Assembly: GCF_042477335.2 (NCBI RefSeq)
Contig: NC_091255.1
Span: forward strand, 41,952,501 to 42,016,500
DNA from: Ovis canadensis
Taxonomy: Eukaryota > Chordata > Mammalia > Artiodactyla > Bovidae
DNA length: 64,000 nt
Direction: 5' to 3'
Shown: positions 48,549-60,372 of the stretch, one piece after another
Numbering within the stretch: position 1 is the stretch's first letter
Layout: every line of letters begins with the position of its first letter
Notes under the pieces: generated by a model
Database searches by the model: none
Told to the model about the DNA's origin: nothing
Seen by the model: the letters and a program-made list of their open reading frames with translations, nothing else
Made by a program: the position numbers and the translations under genes

Positions 48549-48892
48549 TGGATTACAAGGAGATCAAATCAGTCAATCCTAAAGGAAATCAACCCTGAAC
48601 ATTCATTGGAAGGACTGGTGCTGAAGCTGAGGGATACTTTGACCAGCTGATGCGAAGATCCGACTCATTGAAAAAGATCCGACTCATTGAAAAAGATCCT
48701 GATGCTGGGAAAGATTGAGGGCAGGAGGAGAAGGGGGCAACAGAGGACGAGATGGTTGGATGACATCATCGACTCAATGGACATGAGTTTGAGCAAACTC
48801 TGGGAGATGGTGAAGGACAGGGAAGCTTGGCGTGCTGCAGTCCATGGGATCAAAAGAGCCGGACACGACTTAGCGACTGAACAACAACTCCT
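48549..48892 (+). mobile_element. BovB LINE 3' fragment with internal duplication
   Basis: Plus-oriented BovB C-terminal coding remains ([14 protein letters not shown], then [11 protein letters not shown]) ending at …GACTTAGCGACTGAACAAC. A 19-bp unit is duplicated at 48657-48694. Confidence 0.92.
48657..48694 (+). repeat. Two exact copies of a 19-bp unit in BovB
   Basis: GATCCGACTCATTGAAAAA at 48657-48675 and 48676-48694. Confidence 0.95.
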
Positions 48893-49869
48893 TTTTCCAT
48901 GCATGAAGAGCCAGGTAGTCAGTGTTCTTTCTGTGTTTCTTCCCAGCAGTGACCTCACACACATGTATCCGTCTCTCAGTGTACATTCTGTACGATGGCA
49001 ACCCCGGCCAAGGTCTTGAGGCTCTGGCAGGTGGCAAAAGTCAGTCCCTCCGAGGCTCTGGCACCAGCCTGGCTGGGTTCACTCAATCCTCCAAGCCATC
49101 CCAGAGGCGGACCACAGGACTTCTGTCTCAGAGACGAGGGAACCACAGCACCGGGGGCTGGGATTACCAGGCCAGAGCCAGATTGTTAAGTGGTGGGGCC
49201 AAGGTTCAAGTCGATGCTGTCTGCCCCAGTCCCCGCTCCATGGCTCCCTCACATCAGCCATTGGCATGGCAGGTGCAGAAGGAGCAAAAATGGGACACGT
49301 GAGGCCTGCTGACACAGCGGTGCTTCATCATGGGGATTTAAATTTTTAAAATTTAAAAATTTAGGCATGAAAACAGAAAAGGTCTACACTCAAAGATCTC
49401 AGGCATATATTAGGAATTGTGGGAGCAATAGCTCTGAAGATAAGAGTTTTTTCTCAAAATAGTTACTTTTAAAGATGAGATATGCTCTTTAGATTTAATA
49501 AAACAAGCAAAAGACCTCCAGAGCTTGACATTTCTCCCAGACTCAGGCACCCTGTAGCCAGCAGGACACAGCTGGGATCTCATGGCCATAAATACACATT
49601 TCAGAGTTTGAATCATTTGCAACAAACGCCCCTGATTCTTTTTCTAAGCTCAGTTTCATGCAAAGGAGAGAAGAAAAGTTCACCTTACAACACATAAGTC
49701 AAAAGCACTTTCTATTTAACTCTTTAGTGACCGGGGATTTTCACAGAAAATCGCCCGTAGCAGGCAATTTGTTATGTAAGTGAATACTGAAACACTGTGG
49801 TCAAAAACATTTGGGTAACAAAAGATGTATTAATATGTCTCTGGCCAATAATGTGCTACAGTGATTTAC

Positions 49870-49951
49870 CTGAGAGGGGAAGGTCTGGGAGATCCAAGCG
49901 TTGAGTCACTCCTTTGCTGGCCGGCCGAGTACCGCTGAAGGCAGAATGTCT
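49870..49951 (-). CDS. SPECC1: SPECC1 coding exon, linker segment
   Basis: This 82-nt exon has 27 codons plus the first base of an Asp codon. It begins [18 protein letters not shown] and ends LDLPDLPLS. Minus-strand acceptor is TTTGGTTTCAG and donor is GTAAAT. Frame 0 is the only frame compatible with the phase-0 end of the upstream exon. A second frame from the same acceptor hits TGA. The exon matches the human SPECC1 linker as I remember it ([19 protein letters not shown]), and is not present in this form in SPECC1L, so it helps separate the two paralogues. The flanking introns are 3.8 kb and 1.9 kb. Confidence 0.94.
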
Positions 49952-50111
49952 CTGAAACCAAAAGGCATCACACGGGTCACACCAGGAACAAGTGGTGTGT
50001 GTATGTGCTTGTGTGTGTACATACAACAGTTCTCAAGCTCATTAGAATCACCAGGAGGTGCCTTTTAAAACAACTGCTTTAACTGGACAGGTAATAAATG
50101 CAACTGAAGTG

Positions 50112-50232
50112 CATGCATGCAAGCTTGCTCAGTTGCTCAGTCATGTCCGAATCTTTGTGACCCCGTGGACGGCAGCCTGCCAGGCTCCTCTGTCCTTGGG
50201 ATGCTCCAGGCAAGAATATGGGAGTGGGCTGA
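50112..50232 (-). mobile_element. Truncated Bov-tA SINE
   Basis: Only the BovA-tail half is kept, minus orientation, …TTGCTCAGTCATGTCCGAAT…ATATGGGAGTGGGCTGAG. Confidence 0.85.
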
Positions 50233-50411
50233 GATGCAATTGGCAGGATCCTCAAAAGGAACAGAAAGGACATGGAGTGAAAGCACAGTCTCCCTTTCGC
50301 TCCCATCACCCACTTCTCCCCGGGGCAACTATTACTCATCACATCTGTGAACATCTTCCTGGAATATTCTATGTATATTCAAGGACGTGTGTAAACATAC
50401 TGTTTTTTTAA

Positions 50412-50835
50412 TGGCCAACAGGCACACGCAAAGATGTTCCATATCACTAGTCATTAGGAAAATGCAAATAAAAACCACAATGAGGTATCACCTCACCCCT
50501 GTGAGGATGGTCATTGCAGAAAACAACCATAGAAAAAACAAGCATTGGTGAGGATGTGAGAAATCAGAACACTTGTGTACTGTTGGTGGGAATGTAAAAC
50601 CAGGCAGGTGATATGGAAAACAGCAGGAAGGTTGCTCAAAAACATAAAAACAGAACTACCACGTGATCCAGCAATATCACTTCTGGGTGGTTACCCAAGG
50701 AACACAAAACAGGGTCTTGAAGGGATATTTGCACACCCATGTTCACTGTAACATTATTCACATTAGCCAAGATGTGGCAACAACCCTAATGTCTATTAAC
50801 AGATGAGTGGATAAAGAAATCGGCAATGATGGGAA
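50412..50835 (+). mobile_element. L1 3' region fragment
   Basis: …AAAACCACAATGAGGTATCA…GTTGGTGGGAATGTAAAACC…GATCCAGCAATATCACTTC…; 5'- and 3'-truncated. Confidence 0.82.
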
Positions 50836-51579
50836 CACTGACATCAGAGAAACTGGCAAACGCCACAAATCAGGGCTCTTTCTCCTAAACAGCCAGTTGT
50901 TAAACATCTACCAGCAAACTTTTGTTATAGCTCAATACAAACAGGTGAATATGAAGCATGAAAAATGACCTCTTTTACTTGTATTAAATAAACAATGATT
51001 ATCATAAAAAATAAATAACTTGTATTTGGTTTTACATAGAAGGTGGTAGGAATTACCTTCAAGGATGAAAAAGTAAAAAAATAAAATAAAACTTTCCTTT
51101 TAAAGCATAAGAGATCCCAAACAACAGACGTACTACCAAGGATGTCAGACAACAGAGCTTGTTGACAAGTACATCAACCTCAGCTCCATAGAGGCAGAAC
51201 CCTGAGTGCTGCTAGTGACATCAAAAGCCCTGGTCTTAGAAATACCAGGGAGTTTTGGTCTGAGACCTTTAGGAGATGGCAAACACAACACAGGGTTAAT
51301 GCAGTGAACCCTTAAGAATTTATAAATTGCAAGCACTCTCTCTGGGCATTAAAAAAAAATTATTTGAGAAAAAGATCAATGTCCACTCTAGTATAAAAAA
51401 CACAATCTTCACTTAACTGAAAACTTTGACAGTGTCATCTTATGGAAAACCAAGAAAGAGGCATCAACAAAACTGTATGATGCTTACAGCATCTCTCTCA
51501 GACCCTCACCAGGCACTGGAGCAGAATTTTTGATGAAAGCTTCATTATTATTATTTTAGGCCTATTAAAAACAATATTC

Positions 51580-51717
51580 AGAAACTTCCCTGGCAGTCCA
51601 GTGGCTAAGACTCATCACTTAAACTGCAGGGGGCCTGGGTTTGATTCCTGGTCAGGGAACTAAGATCCCACATGCCACGTGGCACGGCAAAAATTAATAA
51701 ATAAATAAACAAAAAAG
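51580..51717 (+). mobile_element. CHR/ART2-type SINE, short copy
   Basis: Plus orientation with tRNA-related head ACTTCCCTGGCAGTCCAGTG and a TAAATAAATAAAC tail, 100 bp from the SPECC1 exon donor at 51818. Confidence 0.85.
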
Positions 51718-51818
51718 ATGATCAATGTACCTCAAAAAATAAACGAACTGGGTACCCTTTTGTTGCCTGGCTTACTACGTGACACAGGCTCCCACCTGCA
51801 CTCTGTGGGCACCAATAC

Positions 51819-51919
51819 CTGCATTGGAGAAACAGCGGCAGCTGGGGGCGTCCTCACAGGGATCCCACTCAGGGGACTGCGGGGGGTCTTGTGGACAGAA
51901 ATATTCTGCCCAGCTCCAC
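51819..51919 (-). CDS. SPECC1: SPECC1 coding exon, proline-directed linker segment
   Basis: The exon is 101 nt: two bases completing the Gly codon begun in the upstream exon, then 33 codons. It reads [20 protein letters not shown] and ends in AAAVSPMQ. The acceptor is a strong pyrimidine tract ending in TTGGCAG, and the donor is GTATTG. Several TP and SP dipeptides (KTPRSPL, VSPMQ) look like sites for proline-directed kinases; that is inference from pattern only. The AAAVSPMQ motif followed by RHS across the splice junction is shared with SPECC1L, so this part of the linker is conserved between the two cytospins. It ends in phase 0, which matches the next exon at 49951. Confidence 0.94.
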
Positions 51920-52893
51920 CTGCCAAGAAAAGAGACAGGATGTTTCTAGGCTGTTCCAGTTCAAAACAGCAAATAATACTTCCTGCCTTGTGGATGCTCT
52001 TTCACCCTCTTCTGGTCTAGACTCATGCTGAACTGGGGAGTGAGTCAGGGGTTAACTAGATAGGGGCTGGTCTTAGTCAAGGACACATGAGTAGCAGGAG
52101 AATGTACAGGTAACCAGGCAGCCACGGGCAAGAAGACACTCTTAGACAAACCACACTGTTCTTTCCTTTTCCACCTTCACAATCAAATGTCACTGGGCCT
52201 TCGTATTATCCCGTCTCGGCAGGCTCATCTTAATCCAATTCAGCCGCAAACTGTTTCAGCAGACACAGTGTCCTAGGACTGGCTGTTACTCTGGCCCCTG
52301 GTACAATGAGCATATTTGATGCAATCAAGGGAAGACATATAGTGTGTTTTGGATACAGGTTCCTTCTAAGAACAGTGCTCATGAAAATTCAGGGTAGACA
52401 ATGTAGAGATCCGTTTTTCTCATATGCAGATAATGGCAAACAAAAGTGAGCTGTGGGTCAGGGAGACATTTCCAGGAAAAGCTGGGAATATCCCACAATC
52501 AGGAATGACAGATTGTATTAGGCGCCAGACAGACAGCCCAATGCATGGAACCAGCGCCTCCTTTCCCAGGAGACAAGCCTCTGGCCAACCCTGCTAATCC
52601 TCATGAGATGGTAAAAAGGCAACCAGCGGTGACCTGGATTTAATGGACAGAGAGGAAGAAAAGGAAAGGGGTGCGGCAGGAGCTGAAGGGAAGTTTGGGA
52701 GGAGAGAAGAGCCAACTCCCCTCTGTCGTCTCATGCAGCCTCAGCGAGCACTGCATACCATGTCTGCACGTGGATAGTCTGAGAAGGGACCCCTGGTTGC
52801 ACCAATGTGGGGCCAGGGCAGCGGAGACAGGCTGGATCCATGAGGCTATGGTCTGAATTTGAGTTTTGCTTATCAAACAAAATGACACAATAC

Positions 52894-53039
52894 CTGGTCG
52901 TCCCAAGTCAAATGACTTGATGAGGGACTTCACGGTGGTTGCAGACTCTGAAGGTGTTGGAGGAGTCCTGTTCATGTAGGTGCTGGGCCACCGGCCAGGA
53001 GCATCCGCCTCCGAGGGCTCGGGCTCTTCCTTCACTGGT
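52894..53039 (-). CDS. SPECC1: SPECC1 (cytospin-B) coding exon, linker segment; first of eight exons in window
   Basis: This exon encodes part of the Ser/Pro-rich linker between the coiled-coil region and the C-terminal CH domain of cytospin-B, a cytoskeleton-associated protein. Read on the minus strand, it follows a pyrimidine-rich tract ending in CAG and ends at a GTATTG donor. Its 146 nt are the last base of a split codon, 48 whole codons starting [17 protein letters not shown], and the first base of a Gly codon. The stretch [15 protein letters not shown] is the key recognition motif; the paralogue SPECC1L has a related TVKTLIKSFD. The Gly codon is completed by the next exon at 51919. The start phase requires two bases from an upstream exon that I cannot find in the window, so the coiled-coil exons probably lie past base 64000. 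Assignment rests on remembered family sequences, not a search. Confidence 0.93.
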
Positions 53040-54002
53040 CTGCACGGCAAAGAGTAAATCAGGTTGAAAAGCTGGAGGACGTACCCATTCGGGGAAGGAC
53101 ACAGATGAAAACAGCCAACGCAGAGAAGAATGAGTCTGGGAGGAGAAACCCAAACTGAAAATCCTAATCTCTGAATTAGCTTTGCATCTCCAGGAAATAA
53201 CCACTCAATTTTTATCAAAGACATTTTCTCAGGAATGGCCAGAGACAGCATTTTTATATATGGAGTGACTTGATGTGAGCTCTAAATGAAAAGGATTTAT
53301 GTCTACTCTGTAAACTATAAATATATAAAAAAACAACTGTTATTTATCATGAAATAGTTATCTTACTGTCCATGGTGGATACAACAGGTTGGTGAGTTGT
53401 ATGAATTCCAATCCCCACCTGATGCACAGAGGCTGGAAAGATGACACCTCAGGAGCCCACCCCCTGCAGGGAAGATCTCAGATAAGGGCTTAGACCCTAC
53501 TGGCCAGGAAGACTGGGCCAGATGTAGACTCCTGAGTTGTGGACGAGAGGCAGGGCACAGGGCATTCACTACGCTGAGACGGACGGAAGCAGAGACAAGG
53601 TGCTCCCGCTGCTGGAAACTGGTGGCAGCTTCGGACCGGGCCGGCAGCTTCCTGGTGTCAGGTTCCCATTCAGGGGAGGCAGCCACTCTCCTAGAAACCC
53701 AGCTGTGTGTGTGGTAACTTCCAGAGTTGTTTCTGGAGGCTAGGCCTGGGTCTGTTTCTCCAGAGGGGCCCCCAGCAATCCTGCAAGTCCCTTCTGCTTA
53801 AACCCACAAGGCTGCCATCTCCAGGAACATCAGAGTCCTGACTCACACATGAACCATCCCACCCCTAGCAACAGGAATGGTAACCATGCTCTGGAACAAT
53901 ATTGCAACTCCCTGTGGGGCAGTGGTTCTCCTGAGCTCTCCTGCACAATCGTGGCCAGTCTTCCCTGTGGTCTCCAAGCTGGAGCACAGACTCACGGACT
54001 GT

Positions 54003-54206
54003 CGTTTAGTTGCTCAGTCATGTCTGACTCTTTGTGACCCCATGGACTGTAGCCCGCCAGGCTCCCCTGTCCACGGGATTTCCCATGTAAGAATCTTGGA
54101 GTGGGTTGCCATTTCCTCCTCCAGGGGATCTTCCTGACCCAGGGATCAAACCCAGGTCTCCTGCATTGCAGGCAAACTCTTTACCGCTGAGCTACCAGGC
54201 AAGCCC
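54003..54206 (-). mobile_element. Bov-tA SINE
   Basis: Minus orientation from TTTAGTTGCTCAGTCATGTC to …GAGCTACCAGGCAAGCCCC. Confidence 0.9.
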
Positions 54207-54699
54207 CCAGACTCATGGAAGAGCCTCTTAAAGACAGACCGTCTGGGTCAATCTTCCTCATCCAGGGGATGTTAGCTTGTCACTTAACCTCCCTGTGCGT
54301 GAGCCAAGACACAGCCCAACTTCCGATTTCTAAATCACTGCTCTTTTTATTATATCAAATTGCTACAGCTGTTTTGCAAAAAGATGACTAATTTATGAGA
54401 ATAGCTCAGAATACTTCTGGCAGCATATTTTAAAAAGGTCAATGGAAGTTTAAAATATTTATTTACTGATCTTTTTTGAAAGAAATCTGGCTACTTGGAA
54501 GCTTCCGTGGTTGAACTGACTTGTCTTTGATTCTCAAAGTTTCCTCCTGTTGCTCTGTAACGTGAGTAGGATAAATTTAGGAAAAACAGAACTTAAAACA
54601 CACTTTAAATCACACTGCCCTACACTTTTGTATTTACCTTCTTTTGAGGTAAAATAAAAAAATCAGTTAACAAATGACTTTTCTGTGAAGTCAGTATCA

Positions 54700-55122
54700 G
54701 AGAGTCATGCACGGATGTGAGACTGGACCATAAAGAAGGCTGAGTGCTGAAGAATTGATGCTTTCGTATTGTGGTGTTGGAGAAGACTCTTGAGAGTCCC
54801 TTGGACTGCAAGGAGATCAAACCAGTCAGTCCTAAAGGAAATCAACTCTGAACGTTGATTGGAAAGACTGATGTTGAAGCTCCAATACTTTGACCACCTG
54901 ATGCAAAGAGCCGACTCATTGGAAAAGACCTTGATGCTGGGAAAGATTGAGGGCAGGAAGAGAAGGGGACAACAGATGAGATGGTTGGATGGCATCACCA
55001 ACTCAATGGACATGAGTTTGAGCAAGCTCTAGGAGATGGTGAAGGACAGGGAAGCCTGGAGTGCTGCAGCCCATGGGGTCACAAAGAGTTGGATATGACT
55101 GAGCAACGGAACAACATCATCA
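54700..55122 (+). mobile_element. BovB LINE 3' fragment
   Basis: Plus orientation: GTTGGAGAAGACTCTTGAGAG, CACCTGATGCAAAGAGCC, and GAGTTGGATATGACTGAGC. Its antisense frames are not genes. Confidence 0.92.
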
Positions 55123-55726
55123 GGTGTTTCAGAAATTGGTAAGGTTTTTTGTTTTTTTTTTTTTTACATCAAATAGGGTTGGTTTTGGTTACCTTCCCTG
55201 TTTTGTCACATAGGACAAAATCAGATGGTGAACATGCAGAAAAAGTGCAATCAGGTTAGGTACAGGCAGAGGAAAACCTCTCATTTCTGTCCTGGCCATT
55301 CTCAGGAATGTGAGAAAGTGGGCACCTTCTTAGCCGTCTAGGTACATGATCTGCCTTCTCAGGGACTGGGGAGATTTAGGGCACCCGACAAAAGAAGGTT
55401 GTTTTAAAAAGCCCATGTTCATTTCACTCCTTGATAATTTAATAAGAATAAAATGGGGAATCCGACATTCTGCTGAGGTGTTCCCTTCAACTACTTAAGC
55501 TTCTATGTGATTCACAACATCAGATGATACAGGACTCGTTCCAAAGCCTAAGAGTAGCAAGGATGCTGGAACCACTTCCACCTCGCCTGCCTGCAGGGAT
55601 GGTGGGCAACGCTCCGTACTTTGTCTGCTGGGCTGGGCCAGCAAGAAGTAGGGTGAGGAAACCCTGCAAGGAGTTTAAGTAGATTAGAGATGCTATGAGA
55701 CTAAAGACCTACCCCATTATGTAACG

Positions 55727-55790
55727 GCTATGTGTGTGCATGTGTTTGCACATGTGTGCATGTGTGTGGGTATGTGCATGTGTGTGTCTT
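55727..55790 (+). repeat. TG/CATG-rich microsatellite
   Basis: Interrupted (TG)n with GCATG insertions, purine-pyrimidine alternating and thus Z-DNA-prone in principle. Confidence 0.85.
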
Positions 55791-55994
55791 GGGAGCCACA
55801 AAGCAAAGCCTGAAATGAAGAATTACAGAACACAGTCATTAAGAATGCTGTTGATCTCATCAGCACTTTAATCTTAGGCAGGGACATCAGCTGTCTTCAG
55901 ATGGTTTTGGATCAACCAGTAACAAGTACAGCAATAAACAAAATATGACCTCTCCTCTGTTCAGAGGAAGAGTAAGAACTCTGTAATCTACAGA

Positions 55995-56127
55995 GGCAGG
56001 CAGATTTTTCACTGCTGAACCACCTGGGAAGTATTCTTGCCTGGGAAATCCCAGGGACAGAGGAGCCTGGTGGGCTACAATCCACAGGGTCACAAAGAGC
56101 CGGACATGACTGAGGACTGAGCAACCT
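55995..56127. mobile_element. Bov-tA SINE with internal inversion
   Basis: 55995-56032 is the tRNA-head end in minus orientation (GGCAGATTTTTCACTGCTGAACC…). From 56033 the BovA tail runs in plus orientation (TATTCTTGCCTGGGAAATCC…GACATGACTGAGG). The middle of the SINE is missing. Confidence 0.8.
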
Positions 56128-58214
56128 CCCTAATGCACTACTTTCCTTGCTAGGTTACGAAACAGGATCTTTAGGCACTGTTGGTTTTCTACAGCTCTTG
56201 TGCCATCACACAGGACACTGCTTGGCGTTGCTGTCAGTTTTGCTCCAAGGACACGTGAGTTCTTGTGTACAATTAGTTCTAAAATATTCAAATGTTAATG
56301 ACTTTTGGGAAACATCGCATTATACCACTGCTGTCTTCACAATCACCAGATCAAGGTTTGTAAAGACCGCCAACTGGGCACATTGATGATCTGTTCATGA
56401 TGGCTCTTTTCTCAGCTACTGAACGGAGCCCAGCCCAGGCCCTCCCGGTGCTGCACAGACTCCCCGCACCCTGCCTGGTTTCCGGACCAAAGCCTGGATG
56501 TCTGGAGCTCTGTTCCTCTTTGTCCTTCCTCTAGGTCTTTGCTCTCCCGTATCTCCACCTGTAAGGTACTCATCCCAAACTGTATCTTCAGTTATACACA
56601 AGACACTCTGAAAGAAGTCTGCAGATCCACATGAGACAGGAATCGGGAAGCACTCTGTCTCAGGTGTCAAGTGTCCTCTGAATTTCACTTCTGAATTGCA
56701 ACGTAAGCATTTCTAGGACAATAAAAACCACCAGGGCAACATGGCGATTTAAGAACCACAGGAACATTTCATAAAAATCCTGCATTGGCCCCTGAAGCTA
56801 CTGATGGCACGCACAGGCCTCAGACTGTGAAGAATTTCAGCTACACAGAGAATGAGTGGGGAAAGAAGAGAAAATACTACCAGTTCACCCTAATTCCTCT
56901 GCAAGGAGAGTGAAGGTGCAGGACAGCCCACCGACTCCCTCCCCAGCCCTGGTCCTAGAGGGAGGGCCAGCTGGGGAGCGGCACCTGGAGGACACGCGGA
57001 GCACTCCTCCCACAAAAGGTCAGCAACACTGAGACACGACCATCTGAGGAGGCCAGGGTGGTTGATCCGCGGCACAAAGGACGGTAACAAAAAGCCACAG
57101 GACATGCCTAAAACAGATAACGACCAAGCAAAACAGACCCCCAAAGCCAGCTCCCACATGCCACCTGCGCCAAACAGAGAAAAAACTGGACACTGGTGAA
57201 TTTCCTCGCTGGCACCTTTTCTGCTACATTTCTTTCAGCGCCTCTATCTCTGACATTCCGCAGAGATTTACCTTAAAGGGCCTCTCCTCTAGCTTAAGAT
57301 ACAAGATTTCAAGAGTGGTTGGGCAGAGTGAGCACAGATGAAGGCAGAATCCAAACACTGATCCTGGGCAGAGAACAGGTCCTGACACACTTGGATCCAC
57401 TGAAGCAAGAATAAGTGATAGGCAAAAACAGGCCCCGACGCACGGACAGATCTCACGGCGTAAGGTGAAGAGATTCACTGCACGTGAGGGAGAACAGATG
57501 TGTAAATAAAGGACAAGAAACAGACTCAGACATTGAAAAGCCTCTGCCTTGAGAATGCAATAAAACCAAGAGAATAAACAAAAGGTGACAATGTAAAATG
57601 AAAGGCTGAGTGTTATTAGCAATCTCGTAAGGGCAGGAAAATATCTTCAAGGGGAACTAGCTTAAGAGAAAAAGGAACAAGAGCGTATTGGGAAAGTTTT
57701 TCTGAAAATGGATGAAATGAACGATGTCAATGTGGGATTTCAATTCCATGGGCGGAGAACGCTGCTGACACGGACTGCCTTCCAAGATGCTACCAGAGGG
57801 GTTTAACACTTCCATTTTATTATGAGTTCACCTAAATAATACTTCACAATTAAGAAGAAATCCAATACAGTCAATCACCAAACAATCTGTTTTTAGATTT
57901 CAACAAGACAACTCTGGACCTCAAATTCCATGTACTGTAATTTCCGATACTTCAGAATTTTTAATTAAAAACTCATTTATGCAAAATTAGTATCTTTGCT
58001 CTTTGCCCTCTTATTTCCAATAATGAAATCATTTGCACTTAAAAGTCAACCTCCTGTCTACAAAGTGTACTGAAAATGCAGCTTTGCTTCTGCCTTGGTT
58101 CTAGTCATCTGATGTGGCTTTTAAGTTCTGAAACTACACGTGCCAGAAAACTGGGAACAAAGTGACCTGGAGGTCCTGCCAGGGGTGAAAAATCAGGCAA
58201 CAGACTCTTCTAAA

Positions 58215-59124
58215 TAATTACATATTTATTTAGCACTTCATAAACACTTATATATAAAAATAGTCAACAGTCTCCCAAGAAAGATCAAAATATGTGGGGC
58301 AGAGACAGCTGTGCATTTGAAGCTGAGGTTGTGTTTTTCTTGTTTATATTTGAAAACACCAGGCAAGTGAATTTTATATCATCGTAAGGACTTTCAGTCC
58401 GAGGTAAACTTACAGATATATAAATTCCTATCCCACAAGGACAATTCCAGCGGGTATCGAAACTATTCTTACAGAGAGGACAGTGACCTCTCAAGTTGAG
58501 TCTTCTAGTGACCCGCCCCCCCTCCAACGTCTCCCTGAGATGACCAGTTTGCCTAAGTTTCTGCGGAGCAGACAGGAAGTCCTATCTTGTCTCGTCTCCT
58601 ATACGGTAGCTGATGGTCCAGATGCTCCTCACACGAGGGATGCAGTGGTCTCTGCCTGGCGGAGGCTGCTGACCTGGTCTTACATCTTCACAAATGGATG
58701 CACTTCCAACAGTTTACAGTCTCGTTTTGAACCTTGGATCCCTCTGAGTTACACGATTCTGGACTGGAAAAGTCTTTTAGTTTCCAAGGTGAGCTTATTC
58801 ACGAGGCTTTTGCCAATGCTCGTGAGTTCTCAATGCAGTTCTGATCAGCACTGTCACCACGTGGAAGTGTCTGATTCAACCACAGCCTTTATGATCAAGC
58901 AAACATCTAACAGAACCCCAAAGAGATTTTGGAAGTCAGCCCAACACGTGGCAGTGGCTTGTTCTGGACTAGGTGAGGAAGTCAGACCTCAGCTTGAAGA
59001 GGCGAAATCAAGGCTTGACATGGGGGAAGTAGGGCTTTCTAACTTCTTCAGAGACGTCACGTGGACAGCTATTTCACCTAAACTAGTGTTATTTATTGGA
59101 TTCCGTATTCAAAAGGAAGCATAA
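58215..59124 (-). pseudogene. Unidentified former-coding or terminal-exon-like segment with poly(A) signal
   Basis: I do not recognise this. On the minus strand a frame from about 58510 to 58285 includes RGHCPLCKNSFDTRWNCPCG, with paired CxxC/CxC cysteines, then ends at TGA. About 60 bp later AATAAA lies at 58230-58225. Upstream, shorter frames such as KLKDFSSPESCNSEGS (about 58770-58720) are broken by stops. The plus strand carries a 213-codon open frame here (58483-59124), often a shadow of old coding sequence. It could be a decayed processed pseudogene, an alternative SPECC1 terminal exon, or chance. Confidence 0.25.
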
Positions 59125-59205
59125 AAATAAACTCCAAAGGGTAGAGTGTGGCCTGGTTTGTGTTCTCTCTGCACATGCAAAGCCACAGACTTCACTCAGC
59201 ACTCT

Positions 59206-59479
59206 GCTGCTGCTAAGTCGCTTCAGTCGTGTCCGACTCTGTGCGACCCCATAGACGGCAGCCCACCAGGCTCCCCCGTCCCTGGGATTCTCTAGGCAAG
59301 AATACTGGAGTGGGTTGCCATTTCCTTCTCCAATGCATGAAAGTGAAAAGTGAAAGTGAAGTCGCTCAGTCGTGTCTGACTCTTAGCGACCCCATGGACT
59401 GCAGCCTACCAGGCTCCTCCATCCATGGGATTTTCCAGGCAAGAGTACTGGAGTGGGGTGCCATTGCCTTCTCCAACTC
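59206..59479 (-). mobile_element. BOV-A2 SINE (two BovA monomers)
   Basis: Two tandem monomers in minus orientation at about 59206-59340 and 59360-59479, joined by a GAAAGTGAAAAGTGAAAGTG linker, the usual BOV-A2 plan. Confidence 0.93.
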
Positions 59480-60235
59480 AGCACCCTGGCTGCCTCTAAA
59501 AAAATGTTTTCACGACAGACTCGTACTTTGTGTTTTTTGTCTTTTGTTTTTAGAACAATTTCATTTTGTGCTTCAAAGACTGCTGAATCTTCTGAGAAGA
59601 AAACGGGGAAAATCAAAGGGAAGGATCATCTTTGTGCAGAGTTGATTCCAAAATGCAAAAAAAAAAAAGGCAGAGAGACTTCCTGGCAATGACTGTTCAA
59701 GACAATGGCTGTTCTAAGGAGACCGTTTGATTGTTTATGAAAAGGGCATTCCTCCCCTACACATGCCCCCTCTCACACAGAAATGGCTGTGGCTCCCCAT
59801 CGCGGCAGGGCTGGGCGGCCTCTCCTCCTCCACCTGCTCTGCTAGCTGACAGAGACCATGGAGCTGGAAGATAGAAACAGGAGGCACAGGCTGGTAAAGG
59901 GGTTACTCCATGTAACACGACTGCAGTCTACACACAAGAACTGATAGCTGGCAGTGTCCAGGGGCACAGCTCAGATCCAGGACAGGATCAGCACACCTAG
60001 ATTTTGACTTTTCCCATCCCTTGCAGAAGTCAAGAGGTCTTCAGACAGAAAGAATGCCATGAACAGGCTCCTCCCACTAGACCTTTGCTGACAGACAAGG
60101 GTGTCGGCAGAGATGACGGAGACCAATCACATCAGGCCCCTGACAGAATGGCCTGTGGGTCCCTCTACTGTCCTACAGTTAAGAGTAAAAAAGAAAAAGG
60201 ACTTCTTTTATGATACACACGTGCTGTGTACACAC

Positions 60236-60372
60236 GTGCTGGAGAAGGGAATGGCAACCCATTCCAGTATTATTGCCTGGAGAACCCCATGGACAGTGAG
60301 AAGAGCTTGGTGAGCTATAGTTCATGGGGTCGCAAAGAGTCGGACACAACTGAGTGACTTGGCACGGCACAC
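60236..60372 (+). mobile_element. BovA SINE monomer
   Basis: Plus orientation, CTGGAGAAGGGAATGGCAACC…GAGTCGGACACAACTGAGTG. Confidence 0.9.

Noticed and set aside
52640-53251. 203-codon minus frame as a single unspliced coding region
   Set aside because: Only the central 48 codons are SPECC1 coding; both flanks are intron with clear splice sites.
54705-55025. 106-codon minus frame
   Set aside because: Antisense of a BovB 3' fragment.
58483-59124. 213-codon plus-strand frame as a novel gene
   Set aside because: No recognised domain and the poly(A) signal is on the other strand; more likely a shadow of minus-strand former coding sequence or chance. Kept only as a finding.
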